Shown: one piece after another, positions 51,558 through 60,267 of the stretch
Position numbering within the stretch: position 1 is the stretch's first letter
Layout of the letters: every line of letters starts with the position of its first letter
Source of the DNA: Synechococcus lacustris
GTDB taxonomy: Bacteria > Cyanobacteriota > Cyanobacteriia > PCC-6307 > Cyanobiaceae
Assembly (NCBI GenBank): GCA_903943975.1
Contig: CAJAQB010000011.1
Coordinates: forward strand, 62,001 to 126,000
Length of the DNA stretch: 64,000 bases
Reading direction: 5' to 3'
Program-made: the position numbers and the translations under genes
Notes under the pieces: model-generated
What the model was told of the DNA's origin: nothing
The model's database searches: none
What the model saw: the letters and a program-made list of their open reading frames with translations, nothing else

Positions 51558-52439
51558 GTGGAAGCAATGGCTGAGGTGATGCTTGAAGGGACGGTGGCAG
51601 CGATGAAGGGGCTGGCGCCGATTGCTGTGGTTGTGCCCTGTTTTAACGATGGGGCCAGCCTTGAAGCTGCCCTTGCCTCGTTGGTGGCCCAGCAGCTGCC
51701 GGCCGCAGAGGTGGTGGTGGTGGATGACGGCAGTGATGATCCAACCACTGTTCAATTACTTGGCAGGCTGCAGGATCTTGGTTGTCCGGGATTGGCTGAT
51801 TTGCGCGTAATTCGCCAGGCCAACCAAGGGCCTTCGGCGGCCCGGAATACGGCAATTACCGCCTGTACGTCCCCCTGGATTTTGCCCCTAGATGCCGATG
51901 ATTTGCTGCGACCAACGGCGATCAAAGACCTCTGGGGGGCTGCCCTTGAAGATTCCTCGAGGGGAATTATTTATGGCCAGGTTTGTTTCTTTGGCGGCAG
52001 ATCAGCGGTGGCAGGTTTTCCTGCCTTCAGCGAGTCGGTGATGGCCCTTGGCAATGTGATTCCTGTTACGGCGTTATTTCGCCGCGATGCCTGGGCCGCC
52101 GTGGGTGGTTTCCGGCTGGCCATGGCCCGTGGTTGGGAAGATTGGGATTTCTGGCTTTCCTTACTGGAGCGGGGGGAGCAGGTGCATCAGCTCCAGGCCG
52201 TTGTGCTTGATGTGCGGGTCAAGCCCCAGTCCCGCAACCGTGGTTGGAGTTCCACGGAAAGGCGCCAGGCGGTGGAGACCCTGGTGCAGCACCACCCAGC
52301 CTTCTTTGGCCGCCATGTGGCGGTGTTATTGGATCGGGTCAGTGATCTGGAGCACCAGCGGCAAACCAGCCGTTACGAGGCGATCAAACGGCGTCTGCGG
52401 GAGTTCTGGCCAGGGGGATCGCCAGCAAAATCCCAGTAA
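51558..52439 (+). CDS. Family 2 glycosyltransferase
   Basis: A 293-residue GT-A protein: IAVVVPCFNDGASLEAALASL, VVVVDDGSDDPTT, then the DxD-like LPLDADDLL, matching GT2 enzymes. The start could be GTG 51558 (right after the helicase stop) or ATG at 51567, 51579 or 51603; the last gives a shorter, more typical N-terminus. It is co-directional with the helicase gene and its 3' end overlaps the convergent ligase-like gene by 56 bases. It probably adds one residue to a surface glycan. Confidence 0.85.
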   Translation: MEAMAEVMLEGTVAAMKGLAPIAVVVPCFNDGASLEAALASLVAQQLPAAEVVVVDDGSDDPTTVQLLGRLQDLGCPGLADLRVIRQANQGPSAARNTAITACTSPWILPLDADDLLRPTAIKDLWGAALEDSSRGIIYGQVCFFGGRSAVAGFPAFSESVMALGNVIPVTALFRRDAWAAVGGFRLAMARGWEDWDFWLSLLERGEQVHQLQAVVLDVRVKPQSRNRGWSSTERRQAVETLVQHHPAFFGRHVAVLLDRVSDLEHQRQTSRYEAIKRRLREFWPGGSPAKSQ

Positions 52440-53505
52440 ATATCTGGGCCACTGGCCAATGGCTTACAGACACATCCACGCAGGCCTGGATCAACACATA
52501 AACCAGCACCGCCAGACCGCTGTGGCGCAGCAAAGGGCTGAGGGCGGCAGCACGCCAGGCTTGCCAGAGCATTGTTGCCAGCAGGGCCAGGCCCAGCAGG
52601 CCAAGGATCCCAGCATTTGCCCAGAGTTGTAGGAAGAGATTGTGGGCATGGCTGAGTCGCCCCGAGGTAACTAGGTCTTGGCAGAAGCTGGTTTGCCTTA
52701 GAAAGCCAATGCCATAGATCAGGCGATTGTTGCCACTGAACGGCAGACTTGCATAACAATTAAAGATTTCAAGGCGGCCCAGGTCTGAGAGTCCAGAGGT
52801 GGCATGTTTGCTCAGGGAAACTGCGATGAAGACCCCCCCCAGCCCCAGGGCTGCCAGGCTCAATCTCCTCAGCAGTTGCATGGCTGAGGCGCTGTGCTCC
52901 TGCACAACCACCAACAAGAGGGCGGCGAGGCTGGCCAGCAACGCTGCCCTGGATCCGGTTTGCCACACCAGGGCGGTGGCCAGCAAACTGGCCAGCCCAG
53001 CCAGCCAACGCTCCCGGCCCTTGGGCTGGGAGCTCCACCAGCTGAGGGCTAGCACCAGCAGTAGGCCCAGCAGATAGGCCCCTTGATTCACCCCCGCCAG
53101 GGGATTTGGGCTCCAGGGCCGGGGGCCAACGTTGAGGGCAATAAAGGGCAGGGCAATTAGGGGAAGTTTGATTAATCGGGGCCAGCGGTCGGCAGAAATA
53201 CCGCTGGCGGCCAACATTGCAATAATGATCAGCAGGAAGTCGTTGCTGGAAATAATGCCCGTTGCTTCATTCAGTAACCAGCTGCGGCCCATCACCAGCA
53301 GCACAAACAGCAACGGCCATAACGCCCAGCGTCGATCCTTGGGGGCGAGCAACAGTTGTAGGGCCAGCCAAAGCACGGCTGGCAGTGCACAGAGGGAAGG
53401 ATCAACGGGGCTGAGGTGAAGAACTGCCGCCAGCGGCAGCAGCAGATCCCACGCCCAAGGGCCAATAGGTAAATTTTTAGCGATAATGATTATCTTTTTT
53501 TTCAT
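52384..53505 (-). CDS. O-antigen ligase / Wzy-like polymerase
   Basis: A 373-residue polytopic protein with about ten or eleven helices. The Wzy_C-type signature is visible as TGSRAALLASLAALL and, in the large outer loop, RLSHAHNLFLQLWANAGILG with the conserved His. Such proteins polymerise O-antigen or ligate it to lipid A core in the periplasm. ATG at 53505 is preceded by a perfect AAGGAG five bases away and overlaps the upstream stop (TAATG). Sequence alone cannot separate polymerase from ligase. Confidence 0.85.
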   Translation of the reverse strand: MKKKIIIIAKNLPIGPWAWDLLLPLAAVLHLSPVDPSLCALPAVLWLALQLLLAPKDRRWALWPLLFVLLVMGRSWLLNEATGIISSNDFLLIIIAMLAASGISADRWPRLIKLPLIALPFIALNVGPRPWSPNPLAGVNQGAYLLGLLLVLALSWWSSQPKGRERWLAGLASLLATALVWQTGSRAALLASLAALLLVVVQEHSASAMQLLRRLSLAALGLGGVFIAVSLSKHATSGLSDLGRLEIFNCYASLPFSGNNRLIYGIGFLRQTSFCQDLVTSGRLSHAHNLFLQLWANAGILGLLGLALLATMLWQAWRAAALSPLLRHSGLAVLVYVLIQACVDVSVSHWPVAQIFTGILLAIPLARTPADAV

Positions 53506-55061
53506 TATCTCCTTGGGGTAAGCACTTCCCGCCAACGCGAAGTGTGAGGGTCAATATTGTTGTTGCCAAGCAGGGGGCCCCAGTGGCGCCTGAAGGTTTC
53601 CAGCTCGGGCGGAATCCCATCAGTATTGCGACTGGCGGATTCGAAATGAAACCATTTACTCTGGGGGTCAAGTAATATTTTGCGCCCAATTCTGCCGGCC
53701 CTTAGGCAGAAATCAACATCGCCATAGTTGATGGGTAGGTCTTCGGACAGACCGCCTAATTCTTGCCAGAGTTGCTTGCTGCAGAGACTTACGGCGGCCG
53801 TTACGGCGCTGAATTGACGGGCACTTTGCCTGAAGCCTACGGGCAGTCGTTTGGGATTGCAGCCGCACCAGATATGGTGGGGTGCCAGCCTGTCTATGGC
53901 AACTCCGGCATGTTGTACGAGGCCGTTTGGGTAGAGCAATAGGGCGCCTACGATTCCGCCGTTAGCTTGTTGGGCCACGGCTAGCATGGTTTCAATCGAG
54001 TTTGGATTGATTAGTTCCGTGTCGTCATTGAGCTGAAGTAGCCATTCGCCCCTGGCTGTTGCCGCTGCTTGGTTGATACGAAGGCTGTAGCTGTAGGGCC
54101 TTGGGTCCCGTAGGAGTTGCCAGCGATCTGGCCCCAGTTGAGCGCTTGTTTGCGCCTTTAGTTCTTCTATGAGTGAATCAGATAGCTCGCCACCATCCAC
54201 GAGGACGATTTCAAGGTTTCTATAGCTACTTCTCTTCAGTAATGTGTTGAGGCAATGGCGAACCATTACTTCATCATTACCGTTAATAGTTTTTTTAAAG
54301 CCGCCGGTTGGAATTAGGATGCTTACCAAGGGCTCCCCTTGGGGCTTGTGGGAATTTGGCCTTGCTGGAGTTGATATTGCCCTGACCAGTGGTAAGGGCA
54401 CATGGGCCCATTCCTCAGGACTTATGGCGTCAGATAGACGACTTCTCCATTGGGCTCGTTGCTGGGGCTCTGTGGGTGGCTGGCCTAGTTTATTGAGTAG
54501 GGTGTTATCAATTAAAAGAGGCCCTTCATGTTCGGCAAGGGCCCCATCCAGCAGTGGGTCTAGGCGGCCTTTCTGTCGCCAGGACCACTGGCCGGGCCGC
54601 TGTTCAATCCAGTCATCGCAGCTGACTACTTTGGCGCCGGTTATTTTTTTGCGCGCTATTAATTGATTCAGGGCTCTTGCTCTGCGTTTTTGATTATAGT
54701 CCCAGCCTGGGGGCCACAAAAGGGTTGTTTCGTTGTTTTCCTGTGGCTTTAATCCTTGCGGCTTGACTGTTTGTGAAAGCCGCTGTTTTGTCTTGAGTCC
54801 AGGCTGATTGGCGATTAGCCATTGTCTGCAGGCATCGGCCCAAATTTGCCCCCTTAGACGCTCAAGTTTGGGAATGAGTCGTTCAGCCACCGCCCGCCGC
54901 AATTGGATGGGGTTGTTCGGATCGACGGCTGTCTCGCCCAGCCTTTCCCGGAGGAACTGCTGGAGGCCCTGCTCGATGCCCGCGCTGGAAAGTAGATAAA
55001 GCAGTCGGGCAAGCAGGGTGGATTTAAATTTCTTTATTCCGGCTTGAAGTTTTTTACCCAC
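53505..55061 (-). CDS. Large family 2 glycosyltransferase with N-terminal extension
   Basis: A 518-residue protein with about 240 residues before the GT2 domain. The catalytic part starts VSILIPTGGFKK, includes LVDGGELSDSLIEEL and LLQLNDDTELINPN with an Asp-Asp site, and ends GDVDFCLRAGRIG, as in rhamnosyl- or galactofuranosyl-type GT2 enzymes. The N-terminal part is helical and contains RARALNQLIARKK. The start is GTG at 55061, with no upstream ATG. It is AT-richer than cca and is translationally coupled to the ligase-like gene. Confidence 0.83.
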   Translation of the reverse strand: MGKKLQAGIKKFKSTLLARLLYLLSSAGIEQGLQQFLRERLGETAVDPNNPIQLRRAVAERLIPKLERLRGQIWADACRQWLIANQPGLKTKQRLSQTVKPQGLKPQENNETTLLWPPGWDYNQKRRARALNQLIARKKITGAKVVSCDDWIEQRPGQWSWRQKGRLDPLLDGALAEHEGPLLIDNTLLNKLGQPPTEPQQRAQWRSRLSDAISPEEWAHVPLPLVRAISTPARPNSHKPQGEPLVSILIPTGGFKKTINGNDEVMVRHCLNTLLKRSSYRNLEIVLVDGGELSDSLIEELKAQTSAQLGPDRWQLLRDPRPYSYSLRINQAAATARGEWLLQLNDDTELINPNSIETMLAVAQQANGGIVGALLLYPNGLVQHAGVAIDRLAPHHIWCGCNPKRLPVGFRQSARQFSAVTAAVSLCSKQLWQELGGLSEDLPINYGDVDFCLRAGRIGRKILLDPQSKWFHFESASRNTDGIPPELETFRRHWGPLLGNNNIDPHTSRWREVLTPRR

Positions 55062-55110
55062 GGGCTTGCCAAGCTTGCGCGACCTTATAGAGGCGGTTCC
55101 TGTCCCGTCA

Positions 55111-56382
55111 ATGACGCTGCCGGTCGCCTGGTTGGATTGGCTCGTGGCCCTGGCCAGTCAGAAGGGCATGGGGCTGAGCCTCGTTGGTGGTGCCATCCGG
55201 GACCTTTGCTTGGGCCAGGCCGCCGCCAGCAAGGATCTCGACCTGGTGGTGGAGGGGCCTGGGCCTTGGCCGGCCCTCGCCCTGGCTGAGGCGATCCGTG
55301 CCGCAGATCTCCCCGCTGGACTGCTTCTGCAGGAGCTCCAAAAACATGGGGCCTATGGCACCGCCCGTTTGCTGTTGCAGGCCCCCCAGGGGGAGTTGAT
55401 CTGTGACCTCACCTCTGCCCGCAGGGAGCATTACCCCTTCCCCGGCGCCCATCCCTTGGTGGCAGCTGCCTCCCTCAGGGAGGACCTGAACCGCAGGGAT
55501 TTCACGCTAAATGCCATGGCCTGGCCCCTCCGCCAAGGGCTGATCTGGAACCCCCAAGCCCTGTTGGACCCCCTGGGGGGCCGGGCGGATCTGGCGGCAG
55601 CTCAATTGCGGCTGCTGCACGCCCGCAGCCTCGAGGACGACCCCAGCCGTTTGCTGAGGGCTGCCCGCTACGCCGCCCGGTTGGGGCTGGAACTGGCCCC
55701 GGAGAGTGCCACCCAGGCCGATGAAGCCCTCAGCCATTGGCCCTGGCCCCCCGGGGCGCCGGCCCTGGCGGCGCGGCTGCGGATGGAGTTGGACCTGCTG
55801 TTTGAGGAGCACTGCTGGCGGCAGGCCCTGGGGGTGCTCCAGGACTGGGGCGGGCTGGAGCTGCTGCAACGGGGTTGGCGCCATTTGCCCGTGGGCAGCA
55901 GCCATCGGCTGGCGCGGTTAGGGCGGTGGGGGGCGGCCCTGGACCCGGCTTGGTCAGCCCAGGAACTGCGGCTGGTGGGGCTGCTGGAGTTGCTGCCGGG
56001 TGATCTTTCTGTGCGCTTGGAGCTGGCCCAGCGGCTGCAGTTGCACCACCGCCAGCAACGCTTGTTGGAGCAGGCGGGGCTGTTGCGGCAGTGGTTGCAG
56101 CAGGGAGAAGCCAGGGCCCACTGGCGCCCCTCCCAGTGGACGGAAGCCCTCGAGCACCCCGGCAGCCACGGCCATCCCCTGGCGGTGCTGTTGCTGCTGC
56201 TCCATCCAGAAGCGCCTGGAGCCCCCTGGCGGCGGCCGTTGCTGCACTGGCTGCTGCGTTGGCGCCAGCTGCGCTCGCCGCTGAGCGCCAAGCAACTGCT
56301 GGCCGAGGGGCTCCCTCCGGGGCCGGCCTTGGGCCAGCGGCTATGGCAGGAGCGGGCCGCGGCCCTGGATCGCGGTGCTTGA
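55111..56382 (+). CDS. cca: CCA tRNA nucleotidyltransferase
   Basis: A 423-residue class II nucleotidyltransferase with LVGGAIRDLCLG and KDLDLVVEGPG (the GG and DxD motifs), then NRRDFTLNAMAW and EDDPSRLLRAARYAARLG, the family's RxxRA-type sites. It adds or repairs the tRNA 3' CCA, needed for the tRNA-Arg here, which does not encode CCA. ATG at 55111 is preferred over TTG at 55066 because the extra residues lack conservation cues. Its 3' end overlaps the next glycosyltransferase by 42 bases. Confidence 0.93.
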   Translation: MTLPVAWLDWLVALASQKGMGLSLVGGAIRDLCLGQAAASKDLDLVVEGPGPWPALALAEAIRAADLPAGLLLQELQKHGAYGTARLLLQAPQGELICDLTSARREHYPFPGAHPLVAAASLREDLNRRDFTLNAMAWPLRQGLIWNPQALLDPLGGRADLAAAQLRLLHARSLEDDPSRLLRAARYAARLGLELAPESATQADEALSHWPWPPGAPALAARLRMELDLLFEEHCWRQALGVLQDWGGLELLQRGWRHLPVGSSHRLARLGRWGAALDPAWSAQELRLVGLLELLPGDLSVRLELAQRLQLHHRQQRLLEQAGLLRQWLQQGEARAHWRPSQWTEALEHPGSHGHPLAVLLLLLHPEAPGAPWRRPLLHWLLRWRQLRSPLSAKQLLAEGLPPGPALGQRLWQERAAALDRGA

Positions 56383-57285
56383 AATCACGGCCCCCAGCAC
56401 CGCCAGGCTGCGCTGGGGCTGAAATGGCAGGCGCAGCAGGGCCATGGCCAGCAACCGGGCCGTGCGCAGGGCCTGCACCCAGGGGGGGCAATGGCGCCTC
56501 AGAAATTGCAGATAACTGATGGTGGAGAGTCTTAGCCGCCGCGGGGAGGGGGTGTGGCTGCCGGCCCCCCGTTGGTGGCCGATGCTCAGTTGGGGTAACC
56601 ACAGCACTGCCGCCCCTTGGGCCCCCAGCCGCAGGCAAAGGTCCAGGTCTTCGTAATAGAGCGGGAAGGCGGGGTCGAAACGGGCGGGGGGCTGGTGGGC
56701 CTCGGGTTGCAACACCAGGCTGCAACCGCTGAGCCAATCCACCGCCAGCGGCCCCTGCCGTTGGGCCAGCTGTGAACCCACCCGGCGCCGGCGAAAGCGC
56801 AGTCCAGGATCAAACCAGCCGCCACTGGCCTCCAGCTCGCCGCTGCTGGCCTGCACGGCGGTGCCCACCACTGAGCGGCGATCGAGGCTGGCCAGCTGGG
56901 CGATCAGCCGGGCGCATTCATCGCCCCGTCGCAGGCTGGTGTCGGGATTGAGCAGCCACACCCAGCCGTTGAAACCCTCAGCTGCCAGCGCTGTAAAGGC
57001 GCGGTTACAGCCGTCGCCAAAGCCAGCGCCCTCCTCGCCCTCAAGCAGCTGCAGGCCCAGCGATCCACCGGCCAGGGCCAAGGCCAGGGCCAAGGCCAGG
57101 GCTTGGCTTTGCAGGGGCGCCGACAGGGGCGCGTTGTTCACCAGCAGCCAGCGCTCGGGCTGCCACTGCTGGCGGGCTAGGTCAGCGGCCAGTTGCTCCA
57201 GGGGCGCTTGGCTGTGGTACGCCACGGTCACGATCACGAGCCGCTGGCTGCCATCCCGGCTCTGCCGCTCGCCGGCCCTAACCAT
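56341..57285 (-). CDS. Family 2 glycosyltransferase (rhamnosyltransferase-like)
   Basis: A 314-residue GT2 protein. LVIVTVAYHSQAPLEQLAADL opens the domain, VNNAPLSAP and NPDTSLRRGDE provide the nucleotide and Asp motifs, and YYEDLDLCLRLGAQGA is the acceptor-side motif. A run of Ala-Leu pairs near residues 59-70 comes from a GC-rich 12-base repeat (57071-57104). It overlaps the preceding membrane glycosyltransferase by 8 bases and is likely co-transcribed. Sugar specificity is not evident. Confidence 0.85.
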   Translation of the reverse strand: MVRAGERQSRDGSQRLVIVTVAYHSQAPLEQLAADLARQQWQPERWLLVNNAPLSAPLQSQALALALALALAGGSLGLQLLEGEEGAGFGDGCNRAFTALAAEGFNGWVWLLNPDTSLRRGDECARLIAQLASLDRRSVVGTAVQASSGELEASGGWFDPGLRFRRRRVGSQLAQRQGPLAVDWLSGCSLVLQPEAHQPPARFDPAFPLYYEDLDLCLRLGAQGAAVLWLPQLSIGHQRGAGSHTPSPRRLRLSTISYLQFLRRHCPPWVQALRTARLLAMALLRLPFQPQRSLAVLGAVISSTAIQGRGPLLP

Positions 57286-59383
57286 CGGGCCCCGCCTTTG
57301 GCTTTAGGGCAGCTTCCACCGCCTGGCGGGCGGCGGGGATCGACTGGCGGGCACTGCCGATCCGCCACAGCTGGCCCCCCAGCAGGCCACTGAGGTCCCC
57401 CAGGCCCCGCAGCACCGGGTTGGGGCTGCGGCGTTGGCCTAGGTCGGCCACGGCCCGGGCCTGCCAGGGGCGCCAGGCGGCGTTGAGCACCACGGCGCGG
57501 TAGGCGCTGGGCCAGGGGCTGGCGGGGTTGAGGGTTTCGAGCCGGGCAAACCAGCGGTCGGCCTCCAGCGGTCGGTTCTGGAGTACTGCCAGCAGCCCCA
57601 GGCTCCAAAGGGCTTGGGGGTCGTTGGGGTTACTTGCCAGGCGGGTAAGTGCCTGTTGCCGCACTTGGCCCTGGTAGAGGAGGTGGCCATCGAGCTGGTG
57701 TTCCACCCCGATGGCATCAAACAGCGGGGCGAGCCCCGCCGGCCCCTGGGCCAGGCCGGCGGCCAGGGGCGGGAAGCGCTTGCTAAAGCTGGGCCCTGGC
57801 GGTGCTTGGGGGCGCCTCACCCAGAGCTCAAAACGGCCCCCCAGGGGCTTGGGCCAGCTCTGGCGCAACACAAACCGCCCGCTATGGCGAATGGCGCTGT
57901 TGAAGGCCTCCACCTGGGGGCCCACGGAGCCCTGGAAGCCGCTGCCGAGCAGCACCAGCTGGGCACCGGCCAGGGCGGCGGCGATGGGGGCCGGGTCGCC
58001 CCCCAGCTGGCGCCCCACCAGCTGGCCACCGCCGCGACGGCCGTAGTAACTGACGTTGTGCTGGTTGAGGCCGCCGGTGCTGGGCACCACGATCAGGGTG
58101 CGGGGGCTGGCGCCATCGGCGCCCTGCAGGCTGGCCACAATTGCCTCCAGCGGTTCAGCTGGATGGCCCTGGCGTTCGATCGCCGCCACCCTGCTGGCGC
58201 CCGTGAGGCCGGCGCTGGCCAGCAGGCCCGCCGCCAGCAGCGGCCAGGGCAGCAGCAACCAGCAGCGGGCCAAGGCCAGGGCCAGCAGCGGCAGCAGCGG
58301 CGCCAGGTAGCGACTGTCCTTGTTGGGGCTGAGCACCGTGAGCAGGCTGCCGGCGGCCAGGGCCCCCAGCAGCCAGCCCCAGTCGCGGCTGGGCCATTGC
58401 CAGCTGGGCCACTGCCATCGGGGGTAGGGCCAGCCGCGGCGGGCCAGCTGCCCTGCCCCGACGAGGCCGCCCAGCAGCGCTCCGATCAAGGGAATCGCCC
58501 CCACCAACTGCGGCAGCCGGCGGGGGTACCAGAGCCAGCCGGCCAGGCTGCTGGCGTTGGGGTCGCCCTCGCGGGCGGCCGATTCCAGCGTGGCCCGTTC
58601 AGTGCCCCCCAGGGTGGTGATCAGGTTGTGCTGCAGCCAGGGCAGCAGCAGGGTGAGCACCAGGGCCAGGGCGGCCAGCACCTGTAGCCGCCGGCCCTGG
58701 CCCTGGCCCTGGCGCAGGCCGCTGGCGGCGGCCCAAAGGGCTGGGGCCCCTAGCACCAGCAGGGCGCTCTGCTTGATCAACAGGGCGCTGGCCACCGCCA
58801 AGGCGGCGACTAGGGCCTGGGGCCAGTGGCCCCCCAGGGGCGCCGGTCGCTGCCAGCGGCCCAGCAGCCAAAGGGCCCAGGTGCAGGCGGCGCTGAGCGG
58901 GATCTCCAGCACGTAATCCACCCGCACCTCCGCCAGCAGGGGCATCAGCCCGCAGAGCAGGGCGGCCAGCAGCCCGAGGGCCGCGCCCCGCAGAATCCCC
59001 CCCAGCTGCCGTCCCCAAAGGGCCACCGCCAGCAACAACAGCCCATGCCAAAGACTGAGGGCCCAGGCGGCCTGGTCTGGGCTATCGCCGGCCACGGCCA
59101 TCACAGTGCCGTTTACCAGGGAGGCGAGCGGGGGGATCTTGGGCGATAGATCCAGCAGTGCTTGCCACCCCTGCCAGTGGCCCCCGGCCAGCAGGCCCAG
59201 GGCGCGCCCGTGATCTAAGGCACTGTTGAGGTAGTCGGCCTGGTCCCAGGCGGGTAGCCGTTGGTCGAGTTGCAGCCAGAGCCGATCGAGGGCCGTGCTT
59301 AGCAGCCAGAGCAAGCCCAGCAGCGGCCAAAAGAAACGCTGCAGCAGGGGCTTCTGGGAAGACTTCTGCAAAGGCTTCAGCAT
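57278..59383 (-). CDS. GT39-like membrane glycosyltransferase with C-terminal repeat domain
   Basis: A protein of about 701 residues. The first loop has LPAWDQADYLNSAL, with the acidic residues of PMT/ArnT-type GT-C enzymes, and AKIPPLASL-like sequence (SPKIPPLASLVNG) lies in loop 2. About eleven helices follow to about residue 420, then a soluble part ending in helix pairs (LTRLASNPNDPQALWSLGLLAVLQN) that look like TPRs. It would transfer a sugar from a polyprenyl-phosphate donor in the periplasm. I use ATG at 59383; a TTG at 59401 is also open. The donor is unknown, and polyprenyl-phosphate-pentose from the first operon is one possibility. Confidence 0.78.
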   Translation of the reverse strand: MLKPLQKSSQKPLLQRFFWPLLGLLWLLSTALDRLWLQLDQRLPAWDQADYLNSALDHGRALGLLAGGHWQGWQALLDLSPKIPPLASLVNGTVMAVAGDSPDQAAWALSLWHGLLLLAVALWGRQLGGILRGAALGLLAALLCGLMPLLAEVRVDYVLEIPLSAACTWALWLLGRWQRPAPLGGHWPQALVAALAVASALLIKQSALLVLGAPALWAAASGLRQGQGQGRRLQVLAALALVLTLLLPWLQHNLITTLGGTERATLESAAREGDPNASSLAGWLWYPRRLPQLVGAIPLIGALLGGLVGAGQLARRGWPYPRWQWPSWQWPSRDWGWLLGALAAGSLLTVLSPNKDSRYLAPLLPLLALALARCWLLLPWPLLAAGLLASAGLTGASRVAAIERQGHPAEPLEAIVASLQGADGASPRTLIVVPSTGGLNQHNVSYYGRRGGGQLVGRQLGGDPAPIAAALAGAQLVLLGSGFQGSVGPQVEAFNSAIRHSGRFVLRQSWPKPLGGRFELWVRRPQAPPGPSFSKRFPPLAAGLAQGPAGLAPLFDAIGVEHQLDGHLLYQGQVRQQALTRLASNPNDPQALWSLGLLAVLQNRPLEADRWFARLETLNPASPWPSAYRAVVLNAAWRPWQARAVADLGQRRSPNPVLRGLGDLSGLLGGQLWRIGSARQSIPAARQAVEAALKPKAGPDG

Positions 59384-59527
59384 CTGCAAAGGTTGAACCA
59401 AGGTTTCAGCACAGGCTGCCTGAGGAATCCTGACGGATCAGCGTTCGGGTCTTGGCACCGCAAGCAGGCTGGTGCTGCTGGCTAACCTGCTGTTGTGGCC
59501 AAGATTGCTCCCTAGCTGGAATAACCC

Positions 59528-59875
59528 TTGGAGCTCCTGTCTTCTCTTGAGCGTCTGCGCCGGGCCCGGCATGGGGAGTGGCTGCTGCAGATTCGGGCGC
59601 AGCTCGAGGAAGCCCTCCTGCCTGGTTGTGGGGTGTATTTGTTTGGTTCGCGGGCCCGGGGCGATTGGGACGGCTTTTCCGACACTGATTTGTTGGTGGT
59701 GGGCCCGAACCAAGGGCAGGCTGAACTGCAGGCCGAGCGGCTGCGGGAACAGACCATCGGTGACGACGTCTTGGCCATCAGCAGGGATCGCTGGGAGGGA
59801 ATTGGTCCCCAGTCCTCTCCCTACTGGCGGGCGATAAGGGTGCAGGCCCAGCTTCTGGCGGGATTTTCAAAATGA
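59528..59875 (+). CDS. MntA-like minimal nucleotidyltransferase (HEPN partner)
   Basis: A 115-residue protein with the polymerase-beta-like motif YLFGSRARGDWDGFSDTDLLVVG: Gly40-Ser41 and Asp52/Asp54 form the nucleotide and metal site. Such proteins (MNT) act as antitoxins that adenylylate a HEPN toxin, or as stand-alone nucleotidyltransferases. The TTG start at 59528 is the best open one; an internal start would cut the fold. Its stop overlaps the next gene's ATG (ATGA), the usual MntA-HepT layout. Confidence 0.85.
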   Translation: MELLSSLERLRRARHGEWLLQIRAQLEEALLPGCGVYLFGSRARGDWDGFSDTDLLVVGPNQGQAELQAERLREQTIGDDVLAISRDRWEGIGPQSSPYWRAIRVQAQLLAGFSK

Positions 59876-60267
59876 ATGCACGGCCCCAGGCCTGGCTGCA
59901 ACAGGCCAAAGATGATTTCGGCGTGGCGCGCCTCACCCGCGACAACAGCTACTACCCCCAGGCTTGTTATTTCGCTTCCCAGGCGGCGGAAAAGGCGCTT
60001 AAGGGATTGATCCTTGAACTTGGGGCTGAGCCCCCCCACACCCATGTGCTTGGGGAATTGCTAAAGCTGCTGGGCCAGCTGGGTTGTGAGTTGGAGGCGC
60101 TGGAGGCGCTTCCCCTGCGCAGCCTCAGTCGTTTGAGTGTCACCAGCCACTATCCGTTGGAGGCCACGCCGCCGGCGGAGTTGTTTGATCGGGCCGATGC
60201 TGATCAGGCCATCGGCACGGCAGAAGCTGTACTCAACTTGGTGGAGGCCCTAGATCAGCCCCTGTAA
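59872..60267 (+). CDS. HEPN-domain protein (HepT-like toxin candidate)
   Basis: A 131-residue helical protein with the HEPN hallmark CYFASQAAEKALKGLILEL at residues 32-50 and an Arg87-x5-His93 pair that fits the RX4-6H RNase motif. HEPN proteins paired with MNT nucleotidyltransferases are toxin-antitoxin systems. The pair is four-base coupled upstream. Its end overlaps galE by 13 bases on the other strand. A non-toxic HEPN role cannot be excluded. Confidence 0.83.
   Translation: MNARPQAWLQQAKDDFGVARLTRDNSYYPQACYFASQAAEKALKGLILELGAEPPHTHVLGELLKLLGQLGCELEALEALPLRSLSRLSVTSHYPLEATPPAELFDRADADQAIGTAEAVLNLVEALDQPL

Noticed and set aside
57071-57104. Short 12-base GC-rich repeat as a CRISPR or mobile element
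   Set aside because: It is an in-frame Ala-Leu low-complexity run inside a glycosyltransferase gene, with no spacers or terminal inverted repeats.
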